From the IMG/VR virus record IMGVR_UViG_3300031576_000142, positions 1-40,964 of that record: 40,964 nucleotides of DNA; one strand, given 5' to 3'. The number at the start of each line of letters is the position of its first letter. Positions within the stretch are counted from its first letter, which is position 1. Source of the stretch: a virus. Both the position numbers and the translations under genes were made by a program. The notes beneath the pieces were generated by a model. It was not told the origin of the DNA. It saw only the letters and a list, made by a program, of their open reading frames with translations, and ran no database searches. Shown in pieces: positions 28,717 through 36,200 of the stretch.

Positions 28717-29053
28717 TCTCCCCTTCCACTTCGTACAAGTGCATAGTCGTCGGATGCAGATTAACGTACTCGGCCTTGGGCGGTAGTATCATCGCCATGT
28801 AGGCCTGATCGGGACAGAGGTCATAGCGGGCTTGCGTGATCTCCTCCCAAGTGGGAATCCGGCCCGGAGCTGGCCCACCAATGGGGGATAGGATTGAATT
28901 GGACCGATGGCTTATGCTCAGATGCCAGCCAAGATTCCCGCCACGCATGAATGGTTCGCGGCCTACGAACACGGTCAAGTGCCCATCCTCAAGATCGGCC
29001 TGAAATACGCGCAAGTGATCACGGGGCTTGAGTTCCTTCCAAGTGATAGTCAT
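28709..29053 (-). CDS. Conserved phage hypothetical protein (DUF7694-like), 114 aa
   Basis: 'MTITWKELKPRDHLRVFQAD', 'GNLGWHLSISHRS', 'GRIPTWEEITQARYDLCPDQ' and 'PPKAEYVNLHPTTMHLYE' match a phage protein family I remember as DUF7694-like, usually found in early regions. Biochemical function is not known. It overlaps the upstream repeat protein by ATGA. Confidence 0.7.
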   Translation of the reverse strand: MTITWKELKPRDHLRVFQADLEDGHLTVFVGREPFMRGGNLGWHLSISHRSNSILSPIGGPAPGRIPTWEEITQARYDLCPDQAYMAMILPPKAEYVNLHPTTMHLYEVEGENA

Positions 29054-29664
29054 GCAGGATCGGCCTCCTCCGCCGCCCTCGCCTCAATGAACGCCATCGC
29101 CGCCTCGTTGCTGGCGTAGAGGTTCGGCAAGGGCGCATCGGGGCGGGACTTAAGGAGGATTAGGGATGCCGCCTGGGGAGTGCCGCCAAACGCCTCCTCG
29201 GCCTCGTAGCCGGCCTTGCCGCAAAGATGCACCGTCCAGCCGCCAAGGCAATGAACCGTCTTGCAAGAATGCCACGAACTCATTTTCAATTCACAGTCAT
29301 CAGATTGAATGGCTTTAAGAATTTGAGTGTAAGGATTATCTAGCCTTGGAACACCCTCGCCAGTTCTCGCCTGCTCTATAAAATCCTTTCTCCATCCGGT
29401 CAGTCCGGACAGCTGCTCCCTGGTCAGTCCGGACAGCTGCGCCCTGGTCAGTCCGGACAGCTGCGCCCTGGTCAGTCCGGACAGCTGCGCCCCGGTCAGT
29501 CCGGACAGCTGCGCCCCGGTCAGTCCGGACAGCTGCGCCCCGGCCAGCCAGGACAGCTGCTCCCTGGTCAGTCCGGACAGCTGCGCCCTGGTCAGTCCGG
29601 ACAGCTGCGCCCTGGTCACATACGCCGGATGCGTCCCTAGAATTTCAAGTATCTTCTTGTCCAT
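29050..29664 (-). CDS. Hypothetical protein with nine 8-residue repeats, 204 aa
   Basis: ATG 29664 with AAGGAG six bases upstream. Residues 17-88 are nine tandem copies of 'T(R/G)(A/E)QLSGL', predicted as a regular helical or solenoid repeat. The rest includes 'GWRKDFIEQARTGEGVPRLD' and 'SWHSCKTVHCLGGW'. The C-terminal part resembles a known phage protein region with a His/Cys site. It is the first gene after the candidate large RNA and may be translated from a read-through transcript. Confidence 0.7.
   Translation of the reverse strand: MDKKILEILGTHPAYVTRAQLSGLTRAQLSGLTREQLSWLAGAQLSGLTGAQLSGLTGAQLSGLTRAQLSGLTRAQLSGLTREQLSGLTGWRKDFIEQARTGEGVPRLDNPYTQILKAIQSDDCELKMSSWHSCKTVHCLGGWTVHLCGKAGYEAEEAFGGTPQAASLILLKSRPDAPLPNLYASNEAAMAFIEARAAEEADPA
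29401..29616 (-). repeat. 24-bp tandem repeat (9 units) in coding sequence
   Basis: Nine in-frame 24-bp units (consensus CAGTCCGGACAGCTGCGCCC plus four bases on the plus strand). Units differ by a few substitutions. Copy number may vary between relatives. Confidence 0.85.
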
Positions 29665-29934
29665 GATGGCTCCTTGTGGCTATGTTCCGCAGTACCATCA
29701 AATCGTCGCGCAGGCCAGCTCGTGTCTCAGTCCACGGCACGAACCGGCAGGACCATTTCTCTGCGCGAGCTTCCCCGCCGCACCACGACGGTACATCGGT
29801 GGACGCTGGCCGGTATTGCACCGACTGTGCACCGCATCAAGGGCGTCCCATCCAGCGGGTAGGCGGTATTGGCATCGCCCTGCTTTGCCAGTGGCGATTC
29901 TTCGTCGCCACGCCGCAACGTCCAAAATTGACTA

Positions 29935-30015
29935 TGGGAGGAAGTCCGATTTGAACGGACACATGTACGTCCATCATCTGGCCGGCCACAGGGTTTCGTT
30001 CCCCAACGTCCTCCC
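29935..30015 (-). ncRNA. tRNA-like element (acceptor and T-arm only)
   Basis: On the minus strand, GGGAGGA (30015-30009) pairs perfectly with TCCTCCC (29942-29936). Just inside is a perfect T-arm, GTCCG-TTCAAAT-CGGAC (29960-29944), with the usual 7-base T-loop. One unpaired base separates the two helices. Between them I cannot fold a normal D-arm or anticodon arm with U33, so it is not a standard tRNA. It is probably a tRNA-like domain of the larger RNA or a decayed tRNA. Confidence 0.5.
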
Positions 30016-30231
30016 ACAGTTTTCTAAGCATGCCAGACCTAGTCTGGAAGGTTACGCTCCCAGTCCGTAGCTCCCGGGAGACTTCTCTTGGCATACAGAC
30101 CATGCTTATAGCGAGAAGTGCAGGGGCTGGCATCGCACCGCAGTACGCCAGCCGTGGGAGGTAGCGCAATGAAGGGCGCCGCGGCTTCACCCAGGACCCG
30201 GTAGAAGTCCCAGCCTGCACTTCAATCGAAG

Positions 30232-30300
30232 GGCACCCAGCCTGACCACCCGCGAAGGTAGGGACTGGGTGCCGAAATAGAGTCTGGCTTTCGCGGGTGG
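30232..30300 (-). ncRNA. Pseudoknot at the 5' end of the large RNA
   Basis: Stem A is a perfect 11 bp (30290-30300 with 30246-30256; arm CCACCCGCGAA). Stem B is a perfect 9 bp (30265-30273 with 30232-30240; arm GGCACCCAG). RNA order A-B-A'-B', loops 16, 8 and 5 bases. It starts within about four bases of the predicted transcription start. Confidence 0.7.
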
Positions 30301-30310
30301 CCACAAGATG

Positions 30311-30339
30311 AGTATAGCAGACGGTCAGGATTTTGTCAA
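30311..30339 (-). promoter_or_regulatory. Near-consensus promoter of the large RNA
   Basis: Minus strand: TTGACA (30334-30339), 17-base spacer, TATACT (30311-30316) in the context CTGCTATACT. The -35 lies inside the end of the 65-aa gene. Predicted start about 30304. Confidence 0.85.
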
Positions 30340-30522
30340 TGACTGGGACTTAAATCTTTTCTCCAAAGCCGCTATCTTATCATCGCGCTCTTTGATATCC
30401 CAGAGCAAGACTAGCATAGTGTCTTTCATGTTCTTTATGGCTTCGGGGCCAAAGCAAAGAATACGCGCTTGCGGGTCAAGTGCATCAAGCCGCTTCCAAA
30501 TGGCTAAATGCCATTCCGTCAC
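30325..30522 (-). CDS. Small hypothetical protein, 65 aa
   Basis: ATG 30522 by ATGA overlap with the nuclease gene. 'MTEWHLAIWKRLDALDPQAR', a middle hydrophobic helix ('MKDTMLVLLWDI') and a charged C-terminus ('ALEKRFKSQSLTKS') that may be a short coiled coil. It is the last gene of the recombination operon. Confidence 0.6.
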   Translation of the reverse strand: MTEWHLAIWKRLDALDPQARILCFGPEAIKNMKDTMLVLLWDIKERDDKIAALEKRFKSQSLTKS

Positions 30523-31538
30523 TTGGCTGCGGCCTCCGGGATCTTCTCGATCTCTATGACCCAGAATTCGGTTTCTTTCTTGATCGCCTTGCGGGCCTCT
30601 GGGTCTAGTAGCTTTGCGTCATAGGAAGTCCTGACGCGCTTCTTGGGCTTCACAATAAAGCGCCCGCCCACAGTCGTCTGCGGCTTCTCCTTAAACAAGT
30701 CTTTGATCGTGTCGTGGATCTCTTCAAACTCTGCGGCCTTCTCCTTGAGCTCGGTATGGCGTTCAAGAAGGTTCTCGATCTCCGGGTCTTGAAGGGTCTC
30801 GCCGCCCTCAATGACCGTTGTGGGGAGGCAAACTGCGTTGAACTGGCAGCGCCCACAAATCTTCGGGTGATAGGTGATGCGATCTGGTATTTCACCCCTG
30901 TCTTTGGCCTCCATAGACCGTTCCATGTTGCGTAATGTGAGCTCAGCATAGTCCAGATAGTTGCCTAAATAGATAGGTAGAACTTTCCAGAGTCCACCAC
31001 GATCGGTGATGAGGAAAATTCCTTCTTCTTCGTTTTGGCCGTACATGTAAAGCAGGAGCTGTCGGACATACTTTTCCAACCATTCGTCCTCAAACAGATC
31101 TTCTACACAGTTGATCCTGCGAAAAATATTCCCGTCAAGGTTCTTGATCTCGCAGGGTATGGTCTTGCCGCGAAAGCGAATTTTCCCGTCAATCTTGCCG
31201 CGGCCAAGAATTTTGTCTTTGTGCTTGATCTCTACCGTGACTTGCCCGCTCGTCACCTGGAATCCCATATCCAGGAGTTGAGCCACTATCTTCTGCTCCC
31301 AGATATTGCCGGCCTCAAAGCGGGCTTGAAGGAATTCGTTGATCGGATTGCGCTTGTCCCCCTCCACCATGGAATAATAGTTGTGCCTGGTGCAGGTGTG
31401 AACATCGGACAAGTAGAGGTAGTCCCTCTTGTTCTGCGGCCGGATCTGCTGGCGCAAATGCTGTAGCCTGGCATCTAGTATTTCCTGCGCCAGTTGATCG
31501 GCTATCGGGGTGTCTTGTGCGGTTGTCGTGTCTGCCAT
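30519..31538 (-). CDS. Cas4/Dna2-like PD-(D/E)XK exonuclease with Fe-S cysteines, 339 aa
   Basis: Nuclease core: D117 (GRGKIDGKI), E130-x-K132 (CEIKN) and the Q160...Y164 motif (RQLLLYMYG), with an acidic helix residue E81. Four cysteines with Cas4/AddB spacing, Cys49 (HTCTRH) and C228, C231, C237 (CGRCQFNAVC), would hold an iron-sulphur cluster. It is preceded, two genes earlier, by a candidate annealing protein, forming an exonuclease-plus-annealase recombination pair like lambda Exo/Bet in role. The C-terminal about 100 residues are helical ('HTELKEKAAEFEEIHDTIKD'). Catalytic residues appear intact. Confidence 0.8.
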   Translation of the reverse strand: MADTTTAQDTPIADQLAQEILDARLQHLRQQIRPQNKRDYLYLSDVHTCTRHNYYSMVEGDKRNPINEFLQARFEAGNIWEQKIVAQLLDMGFQVTSGQVTVEIKHKDKILGRGKIDGKIRFRGKTIPCEIKNLDGNIFRRINCVEDLFEDEWLEKYVRQLLLYMYGQNEEEGIFLITDRGGLWKVLPIYLGNYLDYAELTLRNMERSMEAKDRGEIPDRITYHPKICGRCQFNAVCLPTTVIEGGETLQDPEIENLLERHTELKEKAAEFEEIHDTIKDLFKEKPQTTVGGRFIVKPKKRVRTSYDAKLLDPEARKAIKKETEFWVIEIEKIPEAAAK

Positions 31539-31855
31539 GAAGCCTCCTGAGTAGTGCGCCCAAATAGGCGCTTGATACGGTCGAAGAAACTGGGCTCCTG
31601 CTTGTTCTCCCTATCGAAAGACTCGGCCGTTTGTTCCTTGGCTTTCCTGAGCCTATAGATGCAGATGTCATGCGCTTGTCGATCATCTGGAAGCCTCAAG
31701 AAGGGGCTGGTAAGGCGCACCACAATCTTTTTCCCGTTATGTTGCTTGCGTTCCTCGAACCATGTTGACCCACGGCCACATTCAGAGCACAGGATAGGCT
31801 GCCCCTTGTGCTCGAACCTGGCCGGGTTTGGTTGCTTGCGGCGCCAGCGGCTCAT
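31502..31855 (-). CDS. Small basic protein with zinc knuckle, 117 aa
   Basis: ATG 31855 forms a TAATG overlap with the preceding stop, which decides the start over longer forms. 'MSRWRRKQPNPARFEHKG', then 'CSECGRGSTWFEER', a CxxC pair, and a basic C-terminus ('FFDRIKRLFGRTTQ'). It overlaps the nuclease gene by 37 bases. It may help the recombination proteins bind DNA. Confidence 0.65.
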   Translation of the reverse strand: MSRWRRKQPNPARFEHKGQPILCSECGRGSTWFEERKQHNGKKIVVRLTSPFLRLPDDRQAHDICIYRLRKAKEQTAESFDRENKQEPSFFDRIKRLFGRTTQEASWQTRQPHKTPR

Positions 31856-32745
31856 TAATTCTCCGCTACCCCTGCTGCGATCCAAGTGCAGAGGTTTTCG
31901 TAGTCTTTGTCTTTCCAGGAAACGCGGGCAAGGTGAGACTCGCCGGCCTCATCAACGGTGTAGGATAGTTTTGCCTTAAGATATTCCTTCACGTCTGCGA
32001 TATCCACGCCAGCAGACTTCATGATGGTATAGACACGCTTCACTTGGGCTTCGGAAATGGCAGGTTTGGAAGCGTTGTTGGAAGCGGGTTTGGCTGGAGC
32101 CGGCTTGGCTTCACCATCCACCATCTTAGTTAGATCCTGAACGAGAGTGGCTGGATGGGCTATATCATCATCGTCAATCTCCGTGGTGAAGTTCTCGGAA
32201 GCGCGGCAGGCAAGGATTGCTCCACCGCTAATAGCCCGCTTCTGGGCCATGCGGTTCAGGGTATTCGGGAGGTTGTAGATATCCGGGTTGTCGATGCGGT
32301 AGAGTGTGTCGCCATCCTTCTCTTTGGTTTCCAGAGAATCCTTGTCCAGGCCCCGCGGGATGCGATATTCCTTTACCCAGATGTAGCGGTACTTGGTTTC
32401 AAGGGAGTTGGCCGAGCCAATACACTCTGCAACCACGGTCCCGCTGCGCTTATGAAACACGATGGCGCGGAATTCGTAGTTGAAAAATGGCTTGTCCCAA
32501 TTAACGATGGTGCCGGTTGTGGGCTCCAAACGAATTCCTAGACCGTTGAAGAATAGGAGTTTTTCCGTTCCAGGTTTGAGAAGGGACTTCTTCTTAGTTC
32601 CGGGGATCACGCCATAGTCGATGCCTTCTCTCATTTGAGAGGCGATGAAATTGTTGAGCTGCTTCTGCGCCTCAATCGCTTGTGTAAGATCCCGAGCTCC
32701 AGTTACTGCGATGCCAAGCTGTTGTTCTGCCAATTCATTCGACAT
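31855..32745 (-). CDS. Candidate single-strand annealing / recombination protein, 296 aa
   Basis: 'MREGIDYGVIPGTKKKSLLK' and 'GTEKLLFFNGLGIRLE' (about 37-72), followed by 'YNLPNTLNRMAQKRAISGGAILA', are features of a phage protein type that commonly lies beside PD-(D/E)XK nucleases and that I take to be a recombination mediator or single-strand annealing protein. The C-terminus has a separate domain ('ISEAQVKRVYTIMKSAGVD'), like the tail of RecT/Erf-type proteins. Its position in the recombination operon supports this. Direct homology was not tested. Confidence 0.65.
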   Translation of the reverse strand: MSNELAEQQLGIAVTGARDLTQAIEAQKQLNNFIASQMREGIDYGVIPGTKKKSLLKPGTEKLLFFNGLGIRLEPTTGTIVNWDKPFFNYEFRAIVFHKRSGTVVAECIGSANSLETKYRYIWVKEYRIPRGLDKDSLETKEKDGDTLYRIDNPDIYNLPNTLNRMAQKRAISGGAILACRASENFTTEIDDDDIAHPATLVQDLTKMVDGEAKPAPAKPASNNASKPAISEAQVKRVYTIMKSAGVDIADVKEYLKAKLSYTVDEAGESHLARVSWKDKDYENLCTWIAAGVAEN

Positions 32746-32757
32746 GGTATGTTCTCC

Positions 32758-33105
32758 TTACTGCGATTCGGTTAGGTTCTCCGGGTTTACCACCCGATAG
32801 GTGTGAGTCTGCAAAGCCACTTGTTTGCCGGCCATGAGAAGATAGGCCTGAAGAACGGGGATGATGTTCCCTTGACGATCTTTGCGGTAGCTAACTACTT
32901 GGGATAGGATTGCCTGGCAGAAGCGGCACTTGGAAAACATGTAGAAGGGCGGGCCCGGGGTCTTGCTCCGCATGCGGACTTCGCGGAGCATGTGCTTGCG
33001 GTCTTTGCCGCACTTGAAAAGCTGATCGTCATGGTCGGCGTCGGAAAATTTAGTGACTAAGGGCTCATCTGAATTGAGGCTGTCGATAACTTCTTCGTCG
33101 CTCAT
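32758..33105 (-). CDS. Zinc-ribbon hypothetical protein, first gene of the recombination operon, 115 aa
   Basis: The start is uncertain. ATG 33105 (MSDEEVIDSLNSDEP) lies 9 bases after a strong leader stem and has no Shine-Dalgarno; a TTG at 33168 would add 21 residues but would lie within the structured leader. 'FKCGKDRKHMLREVRM' and 'FSKCRFCQAIL' give a Cys...CxxC set typical of zinc ribbons, with a strand-rich C-terminus. Translation may depend on the fold of the leader. Confidence 0.6.
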   Translation of the reverse strand: MSDEEVIDSLNSDEPLVTKFSDADHDDQLFKCGKDRKHMLREVRMRSKTPGPPFYMFSKCRFCQAILSQVVSYRKDRQGNIIPVLQAYLLMAGKQVALQTHTYRVVNPENLTESQ

Positions 33106-33114
33106 GAGAGGAAG

Positions 33115-33212
33115 GGGCGGCCCACTATGCCTGGGCAGGGAGGGAGTGAGCCGCCCGAAAGGGCGCAATATGGTGCGGAGTTGACGCCGAACTGTTTGCC
33201 CATCTGCCCAGG
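33115..33212 (-). ncRNA. Pseudoknot leader of the recombination operon
   Basis: Stem A is a perfect 9 bp (33204-33212 with 33130-33138; arm CCTGGGCAG). Stem B is 12 bp with one mismatch (33145-33156 with 33115-33126; arm GGGCGGCTCACT). RNA order A-B-A'-B', with loops of 47, 6 and 3 bases. An alternative 5-bp hairpin CGCCC-TTTC-GGGCG (33152-33165) competes with B. B' ends nine bases before the ATG. Confidence 0.65.
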
Positions 33213-33225
33213 AACAACGATGAGT

Positions 33226-33253
33226 ATTATAGCAAGCCCAAGAACCAAGTCAA
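33226..33253 (-). promoter_or_regulatory. Promoter of the recombination operon
   Basis: Minus strand: TTGACT (33248-33253), 16-base spacer, TATAAT (33226-33231) preceded by TTGC. The -35 overlaps the last bases of the 1536-aa gene. Predicted start about 33219. Confidence 0.8.
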
Positions 33254-36200
33254 GGGGATTGTCTCTTTTCCTTGGCTCGGAGCTCACGGGCCTTGCGGAT
33301 AAAAGCCTCTGGCAAGGCTTGTTCAGCACCGCTCAACGGCCGACTTATCAGCGGTCTAAGTTTGTGGCGCTTGGCCACGATTGAGCTGGCTATAGCCGCC
33401 GCCGAGCTATCCAAATCCGCTATTAAAGCTCTAGCATCGGCAAACTCCATGGAGCCAAGCCGCTCAAGTTTCTTTTTATCGCCAGCCAATGGGCCAAGTA
33501 TTCTTTGCCGCTGCCTGCCCAGCTCCACAAGCCATTCATCCCGGAAGGTTTCAGGAAGTTCGCTTGAGGGAACTCCCAAAATAGATGTTCTGGGGCCGCG
33601 GAAGATCGGAGTACCATAACGGAAAAGCAGCTTCTGAACCGGATTGAGTACCCGGGTTGCTCCTGGGAATGGTGTTCCCAAGACTGATGGGATCTCTACT
33701 GCGGTCCCAGGAATGCGGATTTTAGGCGCAAGCGGTTCTCCTGTTGTGGGCTCAATGACGGGCGGTAGCCTTTTAGATATTCCAGGTAGGCCGGCGCCTG
33801 CTCCGCGTCTTACGATCGGGTCTATCAGAGTCTTTAGGAGTCCGAGCATGGCCTGTCCTGGGATTGCCCTATTGAGCACGTCGGTAAATTCATCACTCAT
33901 GCGCCGCGGGCTTATGTCCCGAGAACGAGCTGCCCTTTGGAATTGCTGAAGAACGCTGAGAAGCATTCCGCCCTCGCCGCCGATGAACTTGGCCCCTGGA
34001 ATGGAAGAGAACTTGAGTGCAGCCAAGGCCTTATTTTGATCTCCGTGGATGGCAGCAAGAAACAGAAGTGCGGTTGGCAAAGGCTCACGACTAGATAGCC
34101 TTGTGCGATCTCCGTTGGGGTGGACGTACTCCATGCTGTTGAAATCGACGCGATCATAGAGAACCTTGTCAATCAGATACAGGCCGCCCCATCCGGTGGC
34201 AGTCTTGGCCATGTATTCCCCCACCATTTCTGGGGTGGCCGTCTTGTTGGCCAGTCGGCTCATAAGCTGGCGATTGTAGCCAAGCATTTCGGCGGACCAT
34301 TGAGTGAACTGGAATCCCCAGCGCGGGAAGGCATCAAGCACCAGTTGGGTCACAGGGCTGTTTGCCAAACGCTCGATTGATCCGCCCAGTGGTCGGCTGA
34401 ATCCGGCCTTCTGGCCATAGATTACGGCCTCTTGAATGGCCTCGGCAGGAGGGTTGTCCAAGAAGTTCCGCATGGCATCTATGCGGGCCGCACCGCGCAA
34501 GCCTGCTTTATCGGCCGCAATGATGGCGGCTCGATGCAGGTAAGTAACCGCACCTAGCCGCTTAGCTTCCGCATCAATGGCGCCCTTGGCATACAGAGGG
34601 GTGCCGATCAGGTAGTCATAGAAGCTGCTTAGGACATTCCCGCGACGGGTAAACGTGCCTTGGGCCGTCCTGAACCCACCGCCAATGATCTCACCGCCTA
34701 TGGTTGTGCCAAGGCCTTCCTCTGCCGTTGGAAGAATCGGAGCGCCGCGGGCCGCAAGACGACTTCGGATGGCATGAATCAGCCCTTGGCTGGCCGGCAG
34801 AGACAGTTTGCCATGTCGGAGGTAGACGATATCATGTCCAGCGCCCCCGACAGCCTGCGCAGTAAGTTCTGCGGCGTTCCCAAGGAAATCCAACGTCCAG
34901 GAGAAGGGACTGAAAAGATTGAGCCGGAACTGATCCACCAAGTCCTTGGTGAATTGGAAGCGCTGTTTGGGAGTCAAGTTGCCCCAGTTCTGGATGCTCT
35001 CAATGATATTGGTAGTAATGGGGACCTTGGCCTGCACATCACGCAATCCATTAAGCAATACCCCCTGGGTCCGCATGGTCTCGATCACGTCTTTGGGAAT
35101 GGGCCCATCGTAGGACTTCAAGATGCGATTGGCCACAAAGCGCTGGACATTGGCCTCTTCAACGGCTTGGTTCAGACGCCTGACGGCATTCTCCATGGAA
35201 TCAGATATGAGGCTTGCGGCATTAGCGGACAAGGCGTCGGCCTTCCCGGCCAGCTCGCTTTTCAAGCGTTCCATTTCACGCGCTGCGGCAACGATCTGGG
35301 CCATGCCCTTTTTAGCCTCATTGGCAGAGAGCTTGAAGGCTTTTAGGTCGGCTTCGGAAACAGGAGCCCCGCCTTTCCTGAATTCAGGCCGGACTTCTTT
35401 TGCTAGAGTGCCCGTAGCCTCAATAGTGGCTGTTTGCTCAACAGCGATCTTGGCCCTAGCATTGAGTCGGTCTAGCTGTTGTACCGCACCCTCAACCGAT
35501 TTGCGGGTTTCCTCTACTCGGGCCCGCAACTGCTCTGTGGTCGGAAGCTGGGGAGCTGCGGCAGGCGCCTCTTCTCGGATTAGACCAAGCCGGCGCCCGA
35601 TGCTTTTTAGGAACTCTGGGATCTCTGCGGCGCCACTTTCGCCAGCTCTGAATTCTGGCGATACTCGACCGAACATCGGCTTGCCAGTTCGCAGTTCCTC
35701 ATCCAAAGCATTCAGAAAAAGCGTGTCATTGTTCTCTGGAATGAGGCCTTCCGTGTAAGCTAGTTCAGTCGCCTCACTAATGCCCAGGCCGCCCTTTGCC
35801 TTGACCAATCCTTTTTCATTGGCTAATTGCAGATCCCCAAGCTGATTACTAGCTTCAGCCTTGGTACGGCTAAGCCCAAATCTCCGAAGCATGTCAGATA
35901 TTGGAGTGTCGGAAAACTCAGCCGCCTTCAACTCCGCTCTGCCGCGCTTTGTCTCGAAAATGGTTCTTTCCTGCTCCAACACTTCCGGGTATGCCTCGGC
36001 AATACTCGGCTGGATCGGCTTGTTGGTTCTGAGTGCTTCCGCGATGCTCTCACGATGCAGTCCAATATCGGCCTCTGGAAAGCGTTGCCGGAACTCTTCG
36101 GGAGTCATTTGCCACAGTGGCCGGCCAGCTTGCGCCTCAAGGGCTTCCGCTGTCGGTGCGGCAGCTGGTAGCGGAACCCTGGGCGTGGCCATCCTTGCCT

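Larger units (their letters stand above)
29673..30304 (-). ncRNA. Candidate large structured non-coding RNA, about 630 nt
   Basis: No convincing protein is encoded on either strand between 29665 and 30324. The interval starts at a near-consensus promoter and is dense in perfect inverted repeats: a 5' pseudoknot (30232-30300), a 10-bp long-range stem (30115-30124 with 30214-30223) and a 7-bp hairpin (30125-30131 with 30147-30153). There are also an 8-bp stem (30025-30032 with 30101-30108) next to a 6-bp hairpin (30033-30047), a tRNA-like part (29935-30015), a 7-bp hairpin (29891-29911), a 5-bp hairpin (29817-29831) and an 8-bp stem (29706-29713 with 29761-29768). The size, phage setting and T-arm resemble large ornate phage RNAs such as GOLLD or ROOL; identity is unproven. 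No clear terminator follows. Confidence 0.6.

Noticed and set aside
29401-29616. Possible CRISPR array (regular 24-bp units)
   Set aside because: There are no spacers; units are contiguous, in frame and encode protein repeats.
29837-30304. 155-codon open frame on the minus strand across the structured region
   Set aside because: It starts at the predicted transcription start with no ribosome site, the product has no family character, and stems cover most of it. A long chance frame in GC-rich DNA is likely.
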